A stretch of 64,000 bases of DNA from Microthyrium microscopicum (GCA_010405405.1 MU004240.1:1560814-1624813); one strand, 5' to 3'; shown: positions 10,697-21,043, counted from the first letter of the stretch. The notes: generated by a model from the letters alone, not told the origin. A program made the numbers and translations.

Positions 10697-12180
10697 ATGG
10701 CTCTACCAGACCTATCACCTTTCACCAGTCCTCACAGCACCAGTCCTCACAACAGAAGGCGATGGACTCAGCACGAAGACAGCCATCTTGCTGACCAGGT
10801 CCAAGAATGTCGTTAGTTTTACGATTCGACTTTTGAATGCCTTTTCTAATCCTACGATAGTCAAATCTGGATCTTCGGTCGACTGGCGAAAAGTAGCCCA
10901 AGGCCTCGCTAACAGAAGCAATAAAGACTGCAGAAAGAGATGGCTAAAAATCGATACGAAATGGAATACTGGTCAATGGTCTAAGGCGGAGGATGAGCAA
11001 CTCAAAAAGGCGGTTGAGTTACATCAAGCTCGGTAGGTTAAGCATATCAGAATATCGCAAGTCGCGAAATCTAATTCACACCAACAGATGGAAACAGGTT
11101 TCAGACGAAGTAAAGACGAGAAACCCAGATCGTGAGTCCAGCATCACCTTACGAAGATGTCATAGCTCTAACAATACCTTTAAGAATGTGCTAAAAGATG
11201 GAGGAATGCCCTTGATCCAAGTCTTCATCGCGGGAATTGGGAACCAGTAGATGTCAGTGGCCTAATAGGCCGCGACCGCTTGTTGGACCTTTCTAATTGG
11301 CTTGTAGGATGAGAAACTCAACCTTGCGGTAAAATTGCTCGGTCGCGATTGGAAGGCTATTGTTGCAGATTATTTCCCCAGCAGATCCAGACTTGATCTA
11401 AGCAACAGGTTCGAGTCCACCAGTTGCATTCAAGTAATACACGACTAATAATACTACTACAGACACACGATGATAAATCGAAAGAAGAGAATTGCTCACC
11501 GAAGAGCTCTCAGCCGTACATTGACCACCAACCTGATGACCCAGTCTCCTTCCTCCGCGACTTCGGAAACAAGCTCGTCTTCAGGAAGTTCAGAATCCTC
11601 ACCGAGTAATGAAAAGAGCGAAGAGTTGTGGCATCATCCAGTAGACCACCACTTCACCTCAATCAATTCTGCCATACATCAAATCATTCCCTCGGATGTA
11701 CCAGTAACAAGCCATCCGATGCCAACCCACCCACATCATAATCATCACCAACATCCACAGGATACACAACAACATTCCTACGGAGACCAATCTGTCAAAA
11801 TGGGAGATTGGTGTACATCTTCGGGATCCATAGGGCAATCGATTCTTATACCAGTTGGAGACGAAACCATGCAGCCTGGAATCCACGACCTGGCTCTATA
11901 CCCTTCATACTCCTGGCCAACTCAGGAATGGACAGAGAATAAAGACGAACACGTAATACCAGTTCAATACGATACCTCTACAATGCAGCATTCCCCCGAA
12001 GAATACCACATAGAAGCAAGTCAGCAGATATGCATGGACAGCGAAGTGCTAAAAGACGGCGGCTCACCAGGCCGCAGCAAAACAGTCATATTAGACAGTA
12101 TGGATGACTCAACACGATCACAAATCTTCGATACACTCTGCAAAGGCAAATCCAAGGTGAGTATTGTCTACGATGAGTAG
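10697..12180 (+). CDS. Three-repeat Myb-like DNA-binding protein
   Basis: Six exons: 10697..10811, 10861..11032, 11088..11131, 11185..11246, 11308..11408 and 11463..12180, total 403 aa. Three Myb/SANT repeats occupy about residues 20-160. Repeat 1 runs RRWTQHEDSHLADQVQ to CRKRWLKI, repeat 2 runs GQWSKAEDEQLKKAVEL to QCAKRWRNALDP, and repeat 3 runs NWEPVDDEKLNLAVKLL to SRSRLDLSNR. Repeat 3 lacks the usual third tryptophan. The remainder is Ser/His/Gln-rich and looks like a regulatory region. A nuclear transcription factor is inferred; I cannot name an orthologue. The 3' end is uncertain: a GTGAGT after CKGKSK at about 12156 and a CAG near 12206 could splice to a different short tail. Confidence 0.75.
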
Positions 12181-12718
12181 CCTTTCTCAATGTCCTCTCC
12201 TCAGAGCACCAACAGAGCTCAAATACCAACAAGGAACGCGAGATACGCAATCCAACAATCGTTTAGAATAAGGTCTGGGCGGCTTTAGTGTTTTTTCTTC
12301 GTTGATCATGTTGTTGCGCGCGGCATGTTAAACCCGAAAAGAACACTAAAAAACATCATGTCCTTTCCTATTGTACATGTTCTTTTCATTCCCCATTTGC
12401 TTTTCATTCATGGTTTTTCATTCTTGCTTGATATCCCAAGATTCTCTCCGGGCAACCATTGGCGTCGGGGATAATAAATTTAGGTATTGGACCATGGTAA
12501 AGGCGTATTGAGCGAGGCACTGAATGTTGGGTCCAACTGTACTCTCTCAGCTGCCATGAATGCCGGGTCCAAAAGGGGTTGATATCAGGCGGTGTCCTTG
12601 GAGTTAGAATTCCATGATCCCCATGTTCTTTTTCCTTTCTTGTACCACCACCAAGTCAACGTTTGCGAACAGTTTCCTTATTCTTAGCAGAACATATAAA
12701 ATCTACAGACCTTATTTC
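12181..12718. other. Intergenic between convergent genes (myb-like and RNH202)
   Basis: Shared 3' flank of two convergent genes. T-rich stretches are seen around 12290-12440. No open frame or repeat of note. Confidence 0.5.
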
Positions 12719-14059
12719 TCATGTCTTGCTTGCTGGCTTTTTGGTGAAAAATGAACTGAGCTTCTTCATACCGGATGTATTCACTTTGCGTAGATCCTTG
12801 ACTCCTCGTGATTCGGCTTTCTTGCGCTTGTCTTCTTCGTCCTTCTTACGCTTCTTCTCGGCGTTCACGTCGGCAAGCTCATCGTCGTCTGCTGGTCGCT
12901 TGCGACTGATGTTGTCGGATATGGAGCGCAGTGCGGCGGCGGATGCGCGGTCCGCGTCGAGCTTTTGCAAGTGCGTGTCGAGGGGCCTGAAGTCGATGAG
13001 CTTGAGGGTGGATATGCTAGAGAGGATGGGGCCGCGGAGGTCTGCGCGGATGTAGGAGCGGAGGATGAAGTTGAGTGCTGTTCGCATTCGTAGTAGTTGT
13101 GTCATTTCTGTGGAGGGTTCTGTTGGAGTGTCGACTATTGTTGTTGTGCTTTCGAATGTAGTTGTTGTGCTTGTGATGGTACTTTTTTCAAGTGTTGATG
13201 CATCTGATTCGAGTACTTCTGAGACCAGTGTTGTCTGGCTTTCGGCTGCTGCTGTAGCCTCGTCCAAAACCACTGTATCCAAGGTAGTCTCGACTTTAGC
13301 CTTCTCAATAATCATCATTGGAGCTTGTAATGGCCTTGTGACGAATTTATCCTCCAGTGATGCTGGTAAACCAAGCTGGACCAGTTTGCGTGCTTTGCCA
13401 TATATTTCTTTTGCCAACTTTTCTTGCGATAACCTGAACATGGAATCATCTCCAGCTTCGACAATATCACAGATAGCACGCACCCGATCCTCTAGTATCT
13501 TTCTACACTCTCTTTCTCGAAGAAGTTCGTTCAATGCTGGTGATTGCTCTGACTTTTCAATGTGATCGTCCAGCGTCAGAAACATGCTTTTCTGGTCACC
13601 TTTCGAAGTTGCTACGCCAGGTGCAACAATAGATAGTATGAGAAATAAGCTATCGAAAGGAGTTGCTAGAAATAAATCCTGGCTTTTCGACACGTAGCCG
13701 TTCAACTGTTTCTTGAACGCTGTAGATTCTTCCGACTCTTCTTGTGCGCCTTCTGTTGTGTCCAACTCTGATGATTGATTGTTTTCTGATACTAGTAGCC
13801 AGCTCCGTGGATCTGCTCTCGGCGCGGATATTCTCGTAAATTCATGAAAGCCTTTCTGAGGGCAGAAATAGTATCTAGAAGGCTCATTGCGTACAGGATC
13901 TCGAAGTGTTATTATTCTTGCTTCGCTCGATATATCTTTAGGCAGGATGAATAATTTCGGCGGATTCGAATCGACTGAACTGAGTGTCTTGGTTGTGATT
14001 TCAGGAGTCGGCGCAGGCGCATCTTTTGTTGTCGCTTTGGTTGATCTCGTCCGAGGCAT
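12719..14059 (-). CDS. rnh202: Ribonuclease H2 subunit B (Rnh202)
   Basis: Single exon, 446 aa. RNase H2 removes ribonucleotides from DNA; subunit B is a structural, PCNA-linking subunit. The N-terminal triple-barrel region is seen as PPKLFILPKDISSEARIITL and NEPSRYYFCPQKGFHEFTRI. The helical region GYVSKSQDLFLATPFDSLFL-ILSI is typical of the family. A Thr/Ser-rich linker of about 60 residues follows, then the C-terminal helices LNFILRSYIRADLRG. Near the end, GMKKLSSFFTKK resembles a PIP box (PCNA binding), placed as in human RNASEH2B. The gene is divergent from MCM10 across 303 bp that hold three CGCGT sites. Confidence 0.85.
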   Translation of the reverse strand: MPRTRSTKATTKDAPAPTPEITTKTLSSVDSNPPKLFILPKDISSEARIITLRDPVRNEPSRYYFCPQKGFHEFTRISAPRADPRSWLLVSENNQSSELDTTEGAQEESEESTAFKKQLNGYVSKSQDLFLATPFDSLFLILSIVAPGVATSKGDQKSMFLTLDDHIEKSEQSPALNELLRERECRKILEDRVRAICDIVEAGDDSMFRLSQEKLAKEIYGKARKLVQLGLPASLEDKFVTRPLQAPMMIIEKAKVETTLDTVVLDEATAAAESQTTLVSEVLESDASTLEKSTITSTTTTFESTTTIVDTPTEPSTEMTQLLRMRTALNFILRSYIRADLRGPILSSISTLKLIDFRPLDTHLQKLDADRASAAALRSISDNISRKRPADDDELADVNAEKKRKKDEEDKRKKAESRGVKDLRKVNTSGMKKLSSFFTKKPASKT

Positions 14060-14362
14060 GTTGTACGGTTCTGATAATTAGTATCTTCGGAAAATACTTA
14101 GAAAAGCTGGAAATGTATTATAGTTGAAGCGACTGATGTCAATTTCTAGATGCTAGAGTAAGTTTAAGGTGTTGAAGCACGAGTGAAAGTCGCGTGCCTC
14201 ATCCCTGGCGCGTCAATCTCGCGTTTTGAACTGCGTTGTCCAAGCTCGTCTATTTCCACCACTACTTATTGGCGAGCGTTTAACTTCACGGAATTCAGCT
14301 TTACTCTTTCTGGTACTCCCGGTCTATTGCTTATTACGGAGGTGGTCCTCCTATGACCCTGA
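14060..14362. promoter_or_regulatory. Divergent RNH202/MCM10 promoter with three MCB-core sites
   Basis: CGCGT (= ACGCG on the other strand) occurs at 14191-14195, 14209-14213 and 14220-14224, that is three times in 34 bp. ACGCG(T) is the core bound by MBF (Mbp1/Swi6, Cdc10/Res) at G1/S genes. Both flanking genes are replication or ribonucleotide-repair genes, which are typical MBF targets. The sites are seen; control by MBF is inferred. Confidence 0.6.
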
Positions 14363-16731
14363 ATGCTACATCATCATGGTAATCGTGCGGGAGTCTCCCC
14401 GCAAGGCTGGTATGCGAGGACAAGTTCCAACTCGCTGGGTCAACGCTGACATTTATAGCCCCTCAATCAGACCAACAATGGCCTCCTAAATCTCCTTTAG
14501 CCGCACTGTTAAGCTCGCCGAGCGGTAGGAAGCGCTACGAGAGCAGGTACAATAGAAATTCAACGTCTCCCTCACCCGCGAAACGGAGACGAACAGATGC
14601 TGTTACGCCAGAGCGACAGCTAGCCAGCGAAGATGATGAGGAAGACGAGGAGGATGAAGATGAAGAGACACTGCAGCTGAAGCTCAAAGCTATCGAAGCG
14701 AAACTCAAGCTCAAGAAATTACAGCGAGCAAAGGCCAAGTCGTCATCACAAGCGTCATTTTCGGAGCATAGTAGCGAGCTCGCTCCATCGTCACGACCAG
14801 GAACTGCATTGGATTATAGTAAACCTCGAGCAAGTCGGTTGGACCCTGGGTTTCGGCCTACTGCCCCATCGAGCGAGCGGAGAGTCAATAAACCACCCGA
14901 GCCTCGCTCTAATGTCCTGGTACCCGTCTCACCAGTGCGAAAGGCACGAGCAGTCGCAGACCCAACATCGCCAGCACGAGTAATTCTCGGCATTGATAAA
15001 GGTCTTCGTGCGCAAGATGTTTCTCTGAAGCGGCCGTCAAATCCAAAGGTCCCAGCATTGGCTCGATCAAGCTCGCAGAAAACAGCCTCTGGACCAACCC
15101 TTAAGAGCTTCGGGGAGCGGATAGCGGATTTGAGAACAGTCGCCAAAGAGACGGAAGCCAAGGAGGAGCGGATAAAACAGGCACGAACGACAGGCTTTGG
15201 GGTCAACAAGGAGTCTAGTTGGGATGCGCCGCGACCAGTTATTAGCCGATCGGACTCATTATTACGAAAGGGCGAATTAGGTCAAAAGGCCTCTCATGCG
15301 CCCGCTGAACCAAGACCTGTTTTCAGAGCAATACCAGACAGTATGAAGAAGGTCGCTTACGATCGAGCATTAGCCATGTCAAAAGACGACGCGGAAGATC
15401 TGGAACCATATTCAGGCTTCCATCTATCAAAACGACGTATGGACAAAACAGAACTCGCCCAAGCCCTCTCAGGCAAAGAGCAATATGCCATCCCCCGTCT
15501 CTTGAAAGAAATCACCGGCCCAACATACGACCCCCCAGACTGCGAATCCGACTACGTAGTATTCGGCATCATCGCCTCCAAATCCTCCCCCTTGGACCAC
15601 CGCAACGCCAGCACCACCAAATCAACCTCCGACGCTCCCGCGCGCTCAAAATTCATGGTCCTCCGCCTCACTGACCTAACCTGGGAACTAGATCTCTACC
15701 TCTTCGACACTGGTTTTGAATCATTCTGGAAACTCGTGCCCGGCACCATAATCGCCGTCCTCAACCCGGGCATTTTACCGCCAAAAAATAAAGATACGGG
15801 CGCATTCTCCCTAAAACTCACATCCTCCGAAGACACAGTCCTCGAAATCGGCTCCTCTAAACACCTCCGCTTCTGCTCAGCTATCAAATCAGACGGCGTC
15901 CAATGTACCCAATGGATCGACGCGCGCAAGACAGAAGTCTGCGAATTCCATCTCGCTCTCAAAGTCGACAAGGCGCGCAAGGGACGCATGGAGTTCAACA
16001 CCATGGTCGGTCAAGGGGCGCGTGGATCATCCACGCACAACTCTAACTTCCGCGGTCGCGGTGGGGGACGCGGTGGTCGAGGCGGAAATAATGGGCTGGT
16101 GGCTGAAGGGCGCACGTATAATAGGGAATTACATGAGATGATGTACGTCGCGCCCAAAGAATTGGGCTTCAGCACGACACGTCTCCTCGACGATAATGAT
16201 GCAGACGTCAATGCCTGGCAGCGCGGCATGTCGCGGGAAGATATGCAACGCAAGCGCGCGAAAGCTATTGCAAAGGAGAAGGAACTTGGGCGAAAACTCA
16301 GTGAGCTTGGGAGCAGTGCTGGCGCAGAATACTTACGGCCTCGCGCATCTGACGGATCTGCTGGTGTAAAGTCAAGTCAGAGCGTGATGGCGCCGCCAGA
16401 GCCAGTAGATGCGCTGTCATTGGGACTGCTGGGCAAGAAGGCAGAGGATGTGGTTCTTGCGTCTAAGAGAAAGCGAGGGCCAGATTCTGGATCTGCAAAT
16501 AGCGCGCCGATGGGCTGGGGTGGGCATTCGAAGAGAGGGCTCATGTTAAGTAGAGAGAAGAGTCCATTGAAGAGTGCGCGGCGGGATCCAGAAGTTGCGA
16601 GTCCGAAGAAGAAAGCGAGATTCATGTTGGCAGACAAAGGTCTGAGAGAGCCTGGACGGGAGAGTTTGGGTAATGTTAAACCTCCTACTAAGGATGACTC
16701 GAGCTCAGATGATGGGCTAGAGATTGTGTAG
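14363..16731 (+). CDS. mcm10: DNA replication factor Mcm10
   Basis: Mcm10 activates the CMG helicase and recruits polymerase alpha at origins. Exon 1 is 14363..14378 (16 nt, MLHHH) and exon 2 is 14459..16731, with an 80-nt intron (GTAATC..CTGAC..TATAG), giving 762 aa. The conserved core lies at about residues 365-510: an OB fold (DYVVFGIIASK, KFMVLRLTDLTWELDLYLFD, FWKLVPGTIIAVLNPGILPP) followed by the CCCH zinc finger starting CSAIKSDGVQC and ending CEFH (about 477-501). Upstream, SPARVILGIDKGLRAQDVSL is also family-typical. A Glu/Asp-rich coiled segment lies near residue 85. An RG-rich insert (FRGRGGGRGGRGG) follows the zinc finger. The first exon is inferred from frame: no in-frame ATG exists in exon 2 upstream of conserved sequence. 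Confidence 0.85.
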
Positions 16732-17131
16732 AACTGTAGCATTATGTACGATGGACAAGTGTCACGAACAAGAATCATTACATAGGTGCAACTTGTTTAG
16801 CGATAATGCATTACATTGGTATTTTATGAATCGGATTCAGACATTACAAAGCTGCTTGGTAGCCAACACCCCTATTCCAGCAACAAGAAGGAAAGGGTGG
16901 TGGTGGGTATGGATAGGGCGCTAATACTACAACAGTTCAACAAAACATAATCGGGACAACCAAGCAGTCCGAATCTGCGGCTCGCTAACATCTGATGACA
17001 ATGTCCATAATGCTTCAACCTAGTATAATCAACCCATGCTATCTGCTTAACCCAAACGCCGAAAGAAGAGGGCTACATGAATCGTTGACATCGTTGTTCA
17101 TCCAAGAAATTTCGTAACACAGAAAGCCCGT
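16732..17131. other. Intergenic between convergent genes
   Basis: 3' flanks of MCM10 and the unrecognised minus-strand gene. No feature seen. Confidence 0.5.
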
Positions 17132-18490
17132 TCAAGAAGAGGAGCCACCACTTCGAAGACGCTTTGTTGGCGGCTGCTCTATTGGAGAGGCTTGCCGCTT
17201 GGAACTCTTAGTCTCAGACGGCGACTTCTCGGGTGCTTTGACGCGACTCCACTTGTCGAAGGGACTTGATGGACGGGAGATCTTACCAGGACGCTCCAAA
17301 TGCTGGTTCCTAATAGGCTCTTGGACGGGTCCGGACGGTGTGACTTCTCCGCCGTTGACGTTGGCATGCTCGGTATGGTTTTCGAATGAAGAGGATTCAG
17401 CTTGAGGATCCATGTCCTCGTCATCATTGACCCCAGACTCAACTTGTTCGTGAGGCGATGCGCCGGAGACTTGGATGGCGGGAATGGCCTTCTTCGCAGT
17501 GGGTGATGGCACTTCAATGTCAGTAAGGGCCTCTTCGTCCGCCTCTTCAGCAGCAGCAGCCTCGCGAGCCTTGCGTTGCTCTTCGGTTGGGAATAGGATG
17601 CGCGGCTTGATCGAGGAGCGTGTCATGCGAGGGGTTGGAGACTGTCCAGCACGACGACGGATGTCCAGGTCGCTGAGATTGTCGTCATCATCGTGAGCTT
17701 CGCTATCGTCAAATCGTCGGAAGATCTTCTTTCCACGGCTAGAGTATGGTTAATTGGTTATTAATAACAAATTGAGAGGCACTTACAAGACATAGATAAG
17801 TCCTTCATCATTCCGAACAGCTTTGTCCACCTCGATTTCGCGTTCTGTTTTGCGAGCTTTCTTTGAGCTAGTTTGCTTGGACTTGCCGGAAGGTTTGCTC
17901 AAGAAGGGATTGTCCTCGCCCTTTTCGACAGTGGGGATACGTTCGCGAGAGTCTTCGTAGACTTCTATCTTTTCTTGCGCGTCCTCCACGTCGGCAAACG
18001 GTGTGAGAGAATACGCTTTACTCTTGCGAGACTTGCGTGGAGTTGGCATGGCGTCGTCAACGTTTGGTAATATCTTATTGAACAGAAGACGAGAGGCAGA
18101 ACTAGGAGGGTCTTTGGGTGCTGGTCGTTTGCGTGGAGTTTTTGATGGTGTTGGTAGCGGTGCAGCGTTGTGGGATGGAGCCTCTTCGCGATCTGAGTCC
18201 GTCAAGTAAAAGAGTGCTTGGCGGGGCTTTCGAGACCGAGGTGTTGCAGAAGGTTTCTTAGCCAGTTTGGGAGAATTGAGTGCCTTCTTAGTTGGGGATG
18301 TGGGAGACGAAGGAGGGGAGAATGTCTGGCTGGAAGATGGTCGCGCGGATGTGTCTTGGGTTCTCGATTGAGCAGCTACACGACTCGACCGACGCGGCGT
18401 ATATGGCATCCAGCTGTCTTCTTTTGTGCCCCACCGCGGCGCAGGAGGAGTTGTCGCCATGACCGGCGGCGGAGGAGTAACATTACGCAT
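17132..18490 (-). CDS. Unrecognised disordered, basic, SP/TP-rich protein
   Basis: Two exons, 18490..17787 and 17738..17132 (intron 48 nt, GTAAGT..CTAG), 436 aa. I do not recognise a named family. It is disordered throughout, rich in Lys/Arg/Ser/Pro, with many SP and TP sites (SPTSPTKKALNSP, TPSKTPRKRP, TPRKSRKSK) and runs that look like nuclear localisation signals. The best-ordered block spans the intron: DEGLIYVFRGKKIFRRFDDS, then DLDIRRRAGQSPTPR. A second short motif, EDNPFLSKPSGK, precedes it. These blocks look conserved in type and are likely the functional part. Nuclear and possibly CDK-regulated is an inference. The 5' leader contains CGCGT at 18499-18503, and an ACGCGT lies at 18894. 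Confidence 0.7.
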
Positions 18491-18851
18491 GCTGAACTCG
18501 CGTGTTGATAGAGGTTTGCTGGGGAGTTTGCGACAGCAATGTTGGCCGAGATTCAGCGGAACGGAGACTGTAGAGCAAACCGCAAGCAGATGAAGGATGG
18601 ATTTTTGGGGATTGGTGAATAGGTGAATGGGGATTGATTGCTGTTAAGATCTAGGCGTATTGTTATTGTGGTTCGTTATTGTTGGGATTTGGGAAAGAGG
18701 TGTGTTGGAGGTTGCTGCTTCCAAGGTTGTGATGAAACGACGTGTGATGCTGGGGCAAGGACGATTCAATGAGTGGCTGGGCGTGCCTTCCAACTTGCCA
18801 AGCATTCAGGGATTCCTTCCTGCCACCGTTATTGGCCAGCCTTGTTCTTAT

Positions 18852-18899
18852 CACGTGGCGCTTACTTGGGACCAAGTATTAGCGCCCACGTGAACGCGT
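18852..18899. promoter_or_regulatory. E-box palindrome followed by an MCB site
   Basis: CACGTG at 18852-18857 and at 18887-18892 mark the ends of an imperfect 41-bp inverted repeat. The left arm CACGTGGCGCT-TACTTGG and the right arm, read on the minus strand, CACGTGGGCGCTAATACTTGG, meet at CTTGGGACCAAG. ACGCGT follows at 18894-18899. CACGTG is the core for bHLH factors of the Cbf1/Pho4 type. The element lies 117 bp downstream of the NTF2-like gene and about 360 bp upstream of the disordered-protein gene; it most likely serves the latter. Confidence 0.55.
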
Positions 18900-19015
18900 C
18901 TAATTTGGCGATAATCTTCATGTTTGGTTCCAAAGCTAACCTCCTTCCTTCTCGTCATCGCAATGCTCATTAATAAATATCATACTGGCATTTTGATTTG
19001 TGACTTTCAGCCCTT

Positions 19016-19613
19016 TTACAGTCCCTTTGCCGCCACTCGCTGAAATACAGGGCTTGGATCTACATAGATGTCTGCTCTCGCACATTTCACCTTCCCATCG
19101 ACCTCATCACGCCTCAGGTGACATTCAGAGAACGCTCCAATCTCAATGACATCTTTGTCTGGGTCGTCACCCTTGACTACGTACCGAACGGTGACTGCAT
19201 GCAAGATACGATCCCCAACTACATCTGCAACATATGTGAATCACATGAAAATGCCACCGAAGGGTAGAATGCATACCAAAGTGCTTGACGGAATGGGCTA
19301 GACGGTCCAAGTTGCCGAAGACTTTTATGTACATCTAATTCATGTTGAGTTAAGGCTCGTGGCTAGGAGCAGAACTCCCAGGGTGATCTTCGTACGTTGA
19401 GAGCATCCTTGCCAGTCATAAGCGGCAGGTTGGCGTACTGAATCTCAGTATCTTCAGTGCTGTATTGCTCAAACCATGGGACTGCTTCTAACTTGTCAGC
19501 CATGTCGTAGAACTACATGGAAGCAACAATCAGCATTCGGTTACATTGAGTTGGGAATAACGAACTCCTTGAAGCCAAGCCTCAGCTTCGGTGTTGGTCA
19601 GTATTGGAGCCAT
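19016..19613 (-). CDS. NTF2/SnoaL-like fold protein
   Basis: Four exons: 19613..19566, 19512..19396, 19334..19277 and 19224..19016, encoding 143 aa. Introns are 53, 61 and 52 nt. The sequence has the layout of a SnoaL/NTF2-like alpha+beta cone: FYDMADKLEAVPWFEQYSTE (helix and pocket), DTEIQYANLPLMTGKDALN, MYIKVFGNLDRLAHSVKHF, then strands HAVTVRYVVKG and VIEIGAFSECHLRRDEVDGK. In fungi such small proteins include polyketide cyclases, dehydratases and hydrolases as well as orphans. The family call is from overall pattern, so the reaction is unknown. It neighbours an enzyme group at 21-29 kb, from which only DUO1 separates it. Confidence 0.65.
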
Positions 19614-19866
19614 CTTATCTGCGTATAACTCTGGAGGGAATTTTTTGGGTATTACACGGAAAAGAGTATCTTGTAGGAGTAAACTTTAGGCCTGCGATTG
19701 AGCATAGGAAGGGAAGTGCCATGATTTATAGTGCACATCGAAAGCATTACTACGAAAGAGAACACGGGGAGGAAATACTACAGCATCATATGCAAACTAG
19801 CATTTGATGTAAGCAAGACTGTGTTAATTCCTTACAGAAGTGAAGTTGAAATACGGAGTACGATAT

Positions 19867-19938
19867 ACGCGTATCGAAGCGCGCTAGCCTGATTGGGCCG
19901 CCTTAACGCGTGAAATACGATTTCGTGTTCAGACGCGT
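19867..19938 (+). promoter_or_regulatory. Three perfect ACGCGT boxes upstream of DUO1
   Basis: ACGCGT occurs at 19867-19872, 19906-19911 and 19933-19938, between 80 and 151 bp upstream of the DUO1 start. This is the full MluI cell-cycle box bound by MBF in yeasts. A CCAAT-type element (ATTGGG, minus-strand CCCAAT) lies between them near 19893. The remaining flank 19614-20017 shows no gene. Confidence 0.65.
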
Positions 19939-20017
19939 CAATTGTCCATCATCGGCTCCGTATTCCATCAAAATCCTCTCAGGCCAAGTTTGAACATTTC
20001 TGCCGCTAGTTATAGCA

Positions 20018-20743
20018 ATGGCAAGCTTTGAAGATGACTCGGAGCTCATATTCGACTCCCCGCCGGCCTCGGCCTCTCCGCAAAAGCGCAGTGATGCCGC
20101 CCAACGATTTCCTGAATCACCATTTGATACAGCAGAAGCGCGCGAAGCTGCACTAAGACAAGAATTGGAAAACATTCGAAAGATCAATCAGGTGGTGGAA
20201 GGAGTTGTTGATAGTCTTGACAAAGCAAAATCGAACATGGAGGTGAATATCACACAACAGCCACCCCTGTTAGGCTTCACACTGATGTCTCAACAGACTG
20301 TATCGAAAACGGTGGATTCGGCATCTTCGCTCTTACAGACATGGACTCGCATCCTATCACAATCAGAACACAATCAACGGCTAATCCTCAATCCTCGCTG
20401 GCAAGGCGCAACGCGAGACCTTTCGGAGATAGAAAACGATGAAATCAGACGTCAGCAAGATGCCCAGCGGAGACAATACGAGGAACAGCAACGTAGAGAG
20501 GCAGCAGCTCGCAAAGCTGAAGAAGACGAAAGGAAGAGAGCTGCAGCCACACCTTCACGGGGACCCAGAGGAAGAGGCACAGGTCGCATTGGCTCGCGGC
20601 CGACCTCTGGTGCCAGTGGAAGTGCCACTGCAGGATATGGCCGAGTCCGCGGAGCTCGAGGGACCGGCCGCGCAGGAACGACGGGACGAGCTGGAAGTAC
20701 CACCGCTAGAGGTAGAGGTGTTGGAGGACGAGGCACTAGCTGA
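20018..20743 (+). CDS. duo1: DASH complex subunit Duo1
   Basis: Single exon, 241 aa. The DASH/Dam1 complex couples kinetochores to microtubule ends and is fungus-specific. The Duo1 core is clear: RFPESPFDTAEAREAALRQE, LENIRKINQVVEGVVDSLDK, then QTVSKTVDSASSLLQTWTRI and the conserved ILSQSEHNQRLILNPRWQGA. A charged coiled-coil stretch (DEIRRQQDAQRRQYEEQQRR) follows. The last ~65 residues are Arg/Gly-rich (RGPRGRGTGRIGSRP, RGVGGRGTS). The RG-rich tail is a notable addition compared with the short yeast protein. Three ACGCGT boxes sit upstream. Confidence 0.88.
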   Translation: MASFEDDSELIFDSPPASASPQKRSDAAQRFPESPFDTAEAREAALRQELENIRKINQVVEGVVDSLDKAKSNMEVNITQQPPLLGFTLMSQQTVSKTVDSASSLLQTWTRILSQSEHNQRLILNPRWQGATRDLSEIENDEIRRQQDAQRRQYEEQQRREAAARKAEEDERKRAAATPSRGPRGRGTGRIGSRPTSGASGSATAGYGRVRGARGTGRAGTTGRAGSTTARGRGVGGRGTS

Positions 20744-21043
20744 GCTGCTATTGCTGAACTCAACTCACACTGACCTTTCACTCCCAAAATGGCAACGAGT
20801 ACAAGGAATCATCAAAGCGAGAGGCATACACGATGGAAATGAATTTCTATCAGTTACTGAGCATTAAGACAGTATCCTCTCCCTTGAATAACACCCACCA
20901 GCTCAACAAGGCATGTATATTATGATTTATAGCATGAACGAGAATCACGACTGTATAGATACGAAGATTGCTTTTGGCCAAGCAAAATACAGGCCTACTG
21001 TCAATTGAAAAGAACTATGAGTAAAATTATGCTAAACTACAAT

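Noticed and set aside
11408-11418. GGTTCGAGTCC, an exact tRNA B-box-like word
   Set aside because: It overlaps a splice donor inside the Myb gene. No A box, anticodon arm or acceptor stem fits around it.
13065-13565. 166-codon plus-strand frame
   Set aside because: Antisense to RNH202; Ser/Val-rich product explained by the codon bias of the real gene.
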